Of a stretch of 6,000 nt of DNA, positions 1 to 6,000 are shown piece by piece (within the stretch, counting starts at the first letter, position 1; each line of letters starts with the position of its first letter). This DNA comes from Flavobacteriaceae bacterium (lineage in GTDB: Bacteria; Bacteroidota; Bacteroidia; Flavobacteriales; Flavobacteriaceae), in assembly GCA_016649785.1 (NCBI GenBank), contig JAENXB010000178.1, forward strand, positions 1 through 6,000, in the 5' to 3' direction. The notes below the pieces were generated by a model. That model ran no database searches. It saw only the letters and a list, made by a program, of their open reading frames with translations, and was not told the DNA's origin. The position numbers were made by a program, and so were the translations under genes.

Positions 1-3000
1 AACAGGGAAGGAGATCCTGAAGCGCAACAAGATCTATTACCGGGTTATTACGTGAATTCCGGCTTTTTTGAGAGTGTATTCGGCGGGAAGGAAATAGAGG
101 TAGTTCCCCAGGGTAGCGTTGCTATGGATTTGGGGCTGCTCTATACAAAACAGGACAATCCGGCTTTCTCCCCAAGAAACCGGAGTAACTTAACCTTCGA
201 TTTTGATCAGCGCATTCAACTCAGCTTATTGGGTCAGGTTGGAACCCGACTAAAAGTGATTGCGAATTATGATACCGAATCTACTTTCGATTTTCAAAAT
301 CAGCTTAGGTTGGAATACACTCCTACCGAGGATGATATTGTGCAGAAAATTGAAGTAGGAAATGTGAGTATGCCGTTGAACAGTGCCCTTATTCAAGGCG
401 CACAAAGCTTATTTGGGGTTAAAACCGAATTGCAATTCGGGAAAACGCGCATCACCGGGGTTTTTTCAGAACAAAAATCGGAAAGAAGAACAGTAAATGT
501 TGAAGGTGGTGCCACAATTGAAGAGTTTGAACGTTTTGCAATAGATTATGATCAGGACAGGCATTTCTTTTTAGCGCATTATTTCAGGGATCACTATAAT
601 GAATCTCTGCAGAATTACCCTTTTATAAACAGCAATGTAAAGATCCAGCGTATCCAGGTTTGGGTTACCAACCGGGTAAATAATATTCAGAATTTAAATG
701 ATACACGAAATATTGTAGGGATCCAGGATTTGGGAGAATCCAACATTCCCGGTAATATAGGTTTGGAAAACCCGCCTGCAGGATTTTTTAACCAGCCTCC
801 CGGGGCTTTTCCGGACAACGCCAACAACGATTTCAACCCCTTTGGGATCACAGGTTCCCAGGAATCTATATTAACCCCCGCTATTCGTGATATTGCTACC
901 GTGCAAAGTGGATTTGGCGGTTTGCCGGTATCCCAGGGCACAGATTTTGACAAACTTGAAAATGCCCGGCAGTTACAACCCAAAGAATATACACTTAATA
1001 CGAGTTTAGGATATATCACCCTAAATCAACGTTTGAGCAATGATGAGATTTTAGCGGTAGCGTTTCAGTACACTCTGAACGGACAGGTTTATCAGGTTGG
1101 TGAATTTGCCAATGACGGTGTAGATGCGAATGTGCAGAATGAAAACGATGGTTTAAGAGTGAATCAAAACCTGGTTGTAAAACTACTTAAAAGCACGGTA
1201 ACAAATGTCAATGAGCCTATTTGGGATTTGATGATGAAGAATATTTACAGTCTTGGCGCTTTTCAGTTGGAAAGAGATGATTTCAGATTAAATATTTTAT
1301 ATACCAATCCACAGCCCCAAAATTTTATTTCTCCCGCCGAGGGTGGCAATCTTCCCTTACCAGAAGGTGTGGCAGAAACTACCTTGCTCCGGGTATTCAA
1401 CCTGGATAAATTAGATTCAAATAATGATCCTGTAGGTGGAGGAGATGGGTTTTTTGATTACGTTCCCGGTCTTACCATAGAGCCACAAAATGGGCTGGTT
1501 ATTTTTACAACTGTGGAACCTTTTGGAGAGCATTTATTCGAAAAACTGGACAATACGCCAAATGGAGGCGGTGAAGATTATAATTTTCCCCAAACCTATA
1601 ACGCCAACCAGGAAAAATATGTTTTCCGCGCCCTTTACAAAACCACAAAAATACAAGCCGAGCAGGAGCAAGCCGATAAAAATAAATTTCAGCTCAAAGG
1701 CCGGTATAAATCCTCACAGGTAGAGGGAATTCCAATTGGGTTCAACCTGCCTCAGGGTTCGGTTACTGTAACCGCTGGAGGAAGGGTTTTACAGGAAGGT
1801 GTGGATTATGTAGTGAATTACCAACTTGGACGTGTTCAAATAATAGATGATGCTTTATTGGCTTCCAATATTCCCATTCAAATTTCAACAGAAAACAATG
1901 CGCTTTTCGGACAACAATCCAAACGATTTACCGGGATAAATGTTGAACATCAATTCAATGAGAAATTATTGATTGGCGGTACTTATTTAAATTTAAGTGA
2001 ACGCCCGTTGACACAAAAGGCAAATTACAGCTTTGAACCGGTGAATAATTCCATTTATGGCCTTAATGCAATTTATAGCACTGAGGCAACATTTTTAACC
2101 CGATTGGTGAATAAATTACCCAATATTGATACCGATATAATTTCCAATATTTCTATAAGGGGTGAGTTTGCCTATTTGCAACCCGGAGCGCCTAAGGTGA
2201 ATGATTTCGATCAAAAAGCCACAGTTTATATAGACGATTTTGAAGCTTCACAAACCTCTATTTCAATTAGCAATCCATTGAGCTGGGAACTTTCAAGCGT
2301 GCCTTTGGGATATGGTGGGGAACTTGCCAACGGGGATCTTGCAACCGGTTATAAACGTGCTAAATTGGCTTGGTACACCGTAGATCCAATATTTTACAGT
2401 AGTCTGAGGCCGAACGGAATTACCGATGTCGATCTCTCTAGCTTCGCTTCAAGAAGGGTCTTTTTAGATGAAATATTTCCAAATACCGACGTGATTCAGG
2501 GTCAGCCACAGGTGATTTTTACTATGGATCTCGCATATTATCCGGGGGAGAGAGGTCCCTATAATTTCAATACTACGGCTGCCGGAGGGAATAATTTAAA
2601 TAATCCGAAGGAAAATTTTGGAGGAATTTCCAGAGCCATCAGTTCCACAAATTTTGAACAATCCAACGTGGAATTTATCGAATTCTGGGTGATGGATCCT
2701 TTTATTTATCCTGAAAATGCCAATAACAATGGTGGTACCCTAACGTTCAATTTGGGTAATATTTCAGAAGATGTTTTAAAAGATGGCAGGAAACAATATG
2801 AAAATGGACTTCCCCGGGATGGTGTTGACCAAAACTTTATAAATACTGCATTTGGAAGGGTTCCGGCAAACCAATCTTTAATCTACGCATTTGATTCTGA
2901 AGGGCAGGAACGCATAAATCAGGATGTTGGATTTGATGGTTTAAGCGACGCGGAGGAAGCTGTTCAATTTCCCAATTTTGCCAATTTAACAGATCCTTCA

Positions 3001-6000
3001 GCCGATAATTACGAATATTTTTTAAATCCAACAGGATCCATTGTAAACCGCTACAGAAATTATAATGGCACCAATGGAAACTCCCCGTCTGGAATTGACA
3101 ATAATAACAGGGGGAATTCTACCCTTCCAACTACCGAGGATTTGAACCGGGACAATACCATGAATACCATCAACAGTTACTTTGAGTATGATGTGCGTAT
3201 TTTTCCGGGAATGAATATAGACAATAACCCTTATATAGCCGATGTAAAGGAAATTACGGCTCCGCTGCCAAATGGACAGCAAATTCCCGTGCGATGGGTG
3301 CAGTTTAAGATCCCAATTTTTGAGCCTACCGGTTCAAAAGGGGGCATAGCCGATTTTAGATCGATTCGGTTTATGAGATTATTCTTAAATAATTTTGAGG
3401 AAACCACCATTCTTAGATTTGGAACTATGGATTTGGTAAGGGGAGACTACAGGAGGTTCAATCAAAGTTTAAATCCAGAAAATCCGGGTCAAGCATTGGA
3501 TAATGGAACTTTCTTTGTAGTTTCATCGGTAAACATCGAAGAAAATGAGAAAAGAGAACCTATTCCTTATGTGCTTCCTCCGGGAGTAGTGCGCGAAGAA
3601 TTGTATAACAGCAATACCAGTATAAGGCAAAATGAACAATCCCTTTCCCTGAAAGTATGTGAATTAGAACCTCAGGATGCACGTGCGGTGTACAAAAATT
3701 TTCAGGTGGATATGCGTCAATATAGAAACCTGGAAATGTTTTTACACGCAGAATCCTTTGTGAATGAAGTTCCGCTTAAAGATGGGCAGCTGGTGGCTTT
3801 TATAAGAATGGGAACCGATTTTACCGAAAATTATTATCAAATAGAAATTCCTCTTACCGCAACTATGTTTGGCGCGGTCTCGGCTGATGAGATTTGGCCG
3901 GAATCCAATAGATTGTCATTGTCCCTTGAGTTATTGCAACGGATTAAAACAAGGGTATTGGGCGATCCTTCATTGTTATCTTCAGAAGTAAATTATTTTG
4001 ATGAAGAATTGAATTTGACCAATGATGAAGATCCATATCAAATTGGGGAATTACGGGTAGGTATTAAGGGAAATCCAAGTTTTGGAAATGTGCGTTTGTT
4101 TATGCTGGGAATTAAAAACGGGATGCCCAACACCAGTGCTTCTGATATTTGCGGGGAGGTTTGGTTTAACGAGTTGCGTATGTCTGATCTGGACAATGAC
4201 AGCGGATGGGCCGCAATTCTAAATATGGACGCCAATTTAGCCGATTTTGCAACCATTTCGGCTACGGGAAGAAGAAGTACAGTAGGTTTTGGAACCCTGG
4301 AACAAGGCCCTAATCAACGCAGCAGGGAAGATCTTCAGCAATACGATGTGGTAACCAATATGAACGTGGGCCAGTTATTGCCCCAAAAATGGGGGGTTCA
4401 GATACCGTTCAACTACAGCCGGGGCGAAGAATTAATTACCCCAAAATATGATCAGGAATTTTTGGATCTGGAACTTCAAACCCGATTGAGCGAGATCACG
4501 GATTCTGCAGAAAGGAATAGGGTTAAGGAACAATCTGAGGTATATACCAAAAGGCAAAGTGTTAATGTTATCGGGCTTCGAAAAGAGCGCACATCCGAAA
4601 GAAAACCTATGCCTTACGATATCGAAAACTTTACGATCTCCACCTCCTACAACCAGGTAGATTATCGGGATTTTGAAATTGAAGACGCCTTAAGTCAGAA
4701 TGTCCGGGTTGGTGCTACATACGATTATAGTTTTGCCCCGCTTTCCATAGAGCCGTTTAAAAACGCTAAAGCCCTGGACAGCAGTGACTATTATTCTTTG
4801 GTAAAAGATTTTAATTTTAATCCTTTACCCAGCAATATAACCCTGGGATCAAATATTATCAGGCAATATAATGAGCAACAATTCAGGGAGACCAGTTTAA
4901 CCGAGAATGATATAGAGATCCCAACCCTATTTCAGCGTAATTTTATGTATGATTGGCAATATCGTGTAAATTATAACCTGACAAAATCCCTGCAATTTAG
5001 TTTTAATGCCACCAATAATCGGATTATTAGAAATTATATAAATGAAGATAATTTTGCCGATAATAGTATAGGAATCTGGGATGGATTTTTTGAAATTGGT
5101 ACGCCTAATCAGCATTTTCAGTCCTTACAAGTCAATTATGAATTGCCATTCAGTAAAATCCCAATTTTAAAATTCATTAAAGCCACCTATTCCTATACCG
5201 GTGATTTCCAATGGCAGCGTGGTTCAGAAATTTTTGCCAATCTCGAAGGGATCCCCGATTTAGGGAATTCTGTTCAAAATGCCAGTATTCATCAGCTCAA
5301 TGCCAATATGGATATGCAAAACCTTTATGATTATTTAGGTTTAAAAATGAGAAAATCTACTCCTGAAACAATCAAGGAACGAAGTGCAGGAGTGCCCACG
5401 CTTGATCCAAATAAACCTAAAGTGCCTGTGAAAGCTGAGAAGGAGAAGTCGGGTGATAAAACTTACAACACGCTTATTGGTTTGGTAACAGGAGTAAAAA
5501 GAATTCAGGCTACCTACAGGAGGAATCAGGGAATATTTTTGCCCGGATATACCAACAGCATCGGTTTTATGGGAACCTTAAGGCCTACTGCCGGATTCAC
5601 CCTTGGCGGCCAGGCAGATGTGCGCTACCTTGCGGCTCGAAATGGCTGGTTAACCTTGTATCAGGAATTTAACCAGCAGTATACCTCGGTCAATAATAAG
5701 CAATTGGATCTCCAGGCCTCTTTGAGCCTTATCCCTGATCTGACAATAGACCTGAGTGCAGGAAGGATTTATTCAGAAACTTTTTCCGAAAACTACCGGG
5801 TGAGCACAACTGATCTGCAATATCAACCCTTAAATCCATATAATTTTGGGAATTTCAACATCTCAACGATATTAATTAAAACTGCTTTTGACAAAAATAA
5901 CCAGACATTTTCTGAAACTTTCGAAAAATTCAGGGAAAACAGGTTGGATATTGCACAAAGACTGGCGGCCTTAAATGGAAGAGATCCTAATGATGTTGAT
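1..6000 (+). CDS. sprA: Type IX secretion translocon / gliding motility protein SprA (Sov), partial at both ends
   Basis: Family knowledge: SprA is the outer-membrane pore of the type IX secretion system, a single-chain barrel of 36 strands through which C-terminally tagged cargo such as adhesins and hydrolases leaves the periplasm. It works with the PorV shuttle and a plug protein, and its loss abolishes gliding and secretion. Seen here: frame +1 is open for all 2000 codons with no stop, start or frameshift. Family-typical motifs occur in order: GYYVNSGFFESVFGG (codons 15-29), YTKQDNPAFSPRNR (48-61), NYDTESTFDFQN (89-100), YTPTEDDIVQKIEVGNVSMP (106-125), NLSERPLTQK (664-673), YIDDFEASQ (743-751), LAWYTVDPIFY (789-799), YVLPPGVVREE (1190-1200), EVWFNELRMSD (1386-1396), LPGYTNSIGFMGT (1847-1859) and NFGNFNIST (1948-1956). 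Full homologues have about 2400-2500 residues, so the signal peptide and N-terminal residues, plus a C-terminal portion, lie outside. Promoter and operon context are not visible. The identity is from motif recall, not a search, but the agreement is extensive. Confidence 0.97.
43..690 (+). other. sprA: SprA N-terminal conserved block (SprA_N-like)
   Basis: Codons 15-230 form the most strongly conserved stretch that I recognise. It runs from GYYVNSGFFESVFGG through the YTKQDNPAFSPRNR motif, the alternating strand FDFDQRIQLSLLGQVGTRL (codons 66-84), NYDTESTFDFQN, and AQSLFGVKTELQFGK (134-148) to IQRIQVWVTNR (215-225). The alternating polar/hydrophobic pattern, with Gly and aromatic residues at strand ends, suggests early barrel strands. 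The family is described as carrying two copies of a SprA_N (motility-related/secretion) domain, and this is the likely first copy. Edges are approximate, since I placed them by reading motifs rather than by a profile. Confidence 0.7.
715..920 (+). other. sprA: Pro/Asn-rich loop after the first conserved block
   Basis: Codons about 239-306 switch from strand-like sequence to a loop rich in Gly, Pro and Asn, including NPPAGFFNQPPGAFPDNAN (codons 257-275) and NNDFNPFG. It returns to the family motif RDIATVQSGFGG at codons 296-307. SprA proteins have a loop at this place, flanked by RNIVGIQDLGE-like and RDIATV-like motifs, and its middle appears to be poorly conserved. A surface-exposed loop is the simplest reading. 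Which side of the membrane it faces is not shown by the sequence. Confidence 0.5.
1756..2295 (+). other. sprA: SprA central conserved strands and YIDDFEA motif
   Basis: Codons 586-765 contain GSVTVTAGGRVLQEGVDYVV (586-605), then NYQLGRVQI, NVEHQFNEKLLIGGTYLNLS (647-666), ERPLTQK, EPVNNSIYGLN, the strand-like IRGEFAYLQPG and YIDDFEASQTSISISNPLSWELSSVP (743-768). This string is highly characteristic of SprA. The alternating residues and short turns fit transmembrane strands up to about codon 735. The acidic YIDDFEA motif marks the change to a more soluble-looking region. Strand assignments are inference. Confidence 0.6.
2296..3540 (+). other. sprA: Large soluble-looking region of SprA (candidate extracellular cap)
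   Basis: Codons about 766-1180 lack the regular strand/turn rhythm of the barrel. They resemble beta-sandwich domains, with motifs LAWYTVDPIFY (789-799), EFIEFWVMDPFIYP (891-904), GTLTFNLGNISEDVLKDGR (911-929), SYFEYDVRIFPGMN (1059-1072), VRWVQFKIPIFEP (1097-1109) and IRFMRLFLNNFEETTILRFG (1122-1141). Asn-rich linkers lie between them. The published SprA structure has a sizeable extracellular cap over the pore, and this region is a reasonable candidate for much of it. That mapping is inferred from position and character only. Confidence 0.45.
3055..3165 (+). other. sprA: Asn-rich low-complexity linker within SprA
   Basis: Codons 1019-1055 are unusually rich in Asn, Gly, Ser and Thr, with pieces such as YNGTNGNSPSGIDNNNRGNS (codons 1021-1040) and DLNRDNTMN (1047-1055). 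The reading frame is intact and the flanking motifs (PTGSIVNRY before, SYFEYDVRIFPG after) are family-like. The segment therefore looks like a flexible linker or exposed loop and not an inserted element. Confidence 0.6.
3541..4650 (+). other. sprA: SprA second conserved block (likely second SprA_N-type domain)
   Basis: Codons about 1181-1550 are again strongly family-like: YVLPPGVVREE (1190-1200), CELEPQDARAVYKNF (1220-1234), NYYQIEIPLTAT (1277-1288), GNVRLFMLGIKNG (1362-1374), GEVWFNELRMSD (1385-1396), GWAAILNMDANLADFATIS (1402-1420), QYDVVTNMNVGQLLPQKWGV (1447-1466), IPFNYSRGEE (1468-1477) and PYDIENFTISTSYN (1538-1551). Family descriptions place a second SprA_N-type domain in the middle of the protein, which fits. 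The only two cysteines of the 2000 residues, codons 1220 and 1384, are both here. The last part, from about codon 1400, reads as barrel strands again. Confidence 0.6.
5341..5460 (+). other. sprA: Charged Lys/Glu/Pro-rich loop between barrel strands
   Basis: Codons 1781-1820 follow the motif LYDYLG and hold a dense run of charged and Pro residues. Examples are KMRKSTPETIKERS (1782-1795), PNKPKVPVKAEKEKSGDK (1803-1820) and many Lys. The sequence then returns to strand-like sequence at YNTLIGLVTGVKRIQATYRR (1822-1841). It looks disordered and unlike the neighbouring barrel strands. SprA homologues commonly carry a Lys-rich stretch here. A periplasmic loop is my preferred inference, but the orientation is not proven by the sequence. 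Confidence 0.55.
5464..6000 (+). other. sprA: SprA C-terminal barrel strands, truncated by the window end
   Basis: Codons 1822-2000 carry late-barrel motifs: LPGYTNSIGFMGTLRPTAGF (1847-1866), LGGQADVRYLAARNGWLTLY (1868-1887), EFNQQYT, strand-like LDLQASLSLIPDLTIDLSAG (1902-1921), LNPYNFGNFNISTILIKTAF (1944-1963) and FRENRLDIAQRLAALNGRDP (1978-1997). The last reads as a short amphipathic helix with the next part of the gene beyond it. No stop codon is reached. Homologues continue for a few hundred residues, so the closing strands and C-terminus are outside the window. Confidence 0.65.

Noticed and set aside
687..1019. Minus-strand open frame of 110 codons
   Set aside because: It lies entirely opposite the conserved SprA frame. 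Its product is Pro/Ser-rich with no recognisable domain, and it is explained as a shadow of the real gene.
1490..1723. Plus-strand open frame of 77 codons in another frame
   Set aside because: It overlaps the intact SprA frame out of phase. The product is Lys/Pro-rich, with no family resemblance and no convincing reason to be translated.
2837..3282. Two overlapping minus-strand open frames (64 and 86 codons)
   Set aside because: Both are antisense to SprA. Their products look like antisense readings of Asn/Phe-rich coding sequence and carry no recognisable motif.
4038..4256. Minus-strand open frame of 72 codons
   Set aside because: It is antisense to the strongly conserved GNVRLFMLGIKNG to GWAAILNMDAN stretch and has no independent support.
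4927..5115. Minus-strand open frame of 62 codons, rich in Ile, that could pass for a membrane peptide
   Set aside because: The Ile richness arises from reading AAT/GAT-rich coding sequence in antisense. There is no ribosome site or family match to support a gene.
5515..5530. Shine-Dalgarno-like AGGAGG inside the gene (also near 3451 and 1438)
   Set aside because: There is no suitable in-frame start at the proper spacing with a sensible product. These bases encode conserved residues (Arg-Arg, Gly-Gly), and Bacteroidota generally do not rely on strong Shine-Dalgarno sites.
1..6000. Alternative identities for the giant frame: TonB-dependent receptor, Ig-repeat adhesin or large usher
   Set aside because: There is no TonB plug motif, no tandem Ig-like repeat array and no usher signature, while the ordered SprA motifs run from one end of the window to the other.
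1..6000. CRISPR arrays, tRNA/rRNA genes, insertion sequences, terminators or promoters
   Set aside because: No regularly spaced direct repeats, RNA-gene sequence, terminal inverted repeats or hairpin-plus-T-run were seen, and no intergenic space exists for regulatory sites.

Overview
The whole window is the inside of one very large protein-coding gene. Frame +1 reads from base 1 to base 6000 as 2000 sense codons, with no in-frame stop and no sign of a frameshift. The gene runs off both ends, so neither the start codon nor the stop codon is present. The translated protein is recognisable as SprA (called Sov in Porphyromonas). This is the giant outer-membrane beta-barrel translocon of the type IX secretion system (T9SS), and it is also required for gliding motility in flavobacteria. 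Full-length family members are about 2400-2500 residues, so roughly four fifths of the gene is present. The signal peptide with roughly the first hundred or more residues, and the last few hundred residues, lie outside.

T9SS and SprA are confined to the Bacteroidota. The moderate-to-low GC, the Asn-rich and aromatic-rich protein, and motif wording very close to flavobacterial SprA suggest a member of the Flavobacteriaceae, possibly a marine genus of the Gramella/Salegentibacter/Zunongwangia kind. The genus is an impression, not a demonstrated result.

Layout, by codon within the window: 1-300, N-terminal conserved block (SprA_N-like) with its Pro/Asn-rich loop; about 301-760, beta-strand-rich part; about 760-1190, a long soluble-looking, Asn-rich region likely to form much of the extracellular cap or inserted domains; about 1190-1550, second conserved block, which contains the only two cysteines; about 1550-2000, C-terminal barrel strands, interrupted by a charged Lys/Pro-rich loop at 1781-1820. 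No second gene, RNA gene, promoter, terminator, mobile element or CRISPR array is supported. Short open frames on the other strand are shadows of this gene. There is no gene-free stretch.

Biologically this is a core secretion gene rather than an accessory region. I found no evidence of a previously undescribed system. The points worth a second look are details inside SprA: the cysteine pair, the charged loop, the variable Asn-rich loops and possible internal duplication.
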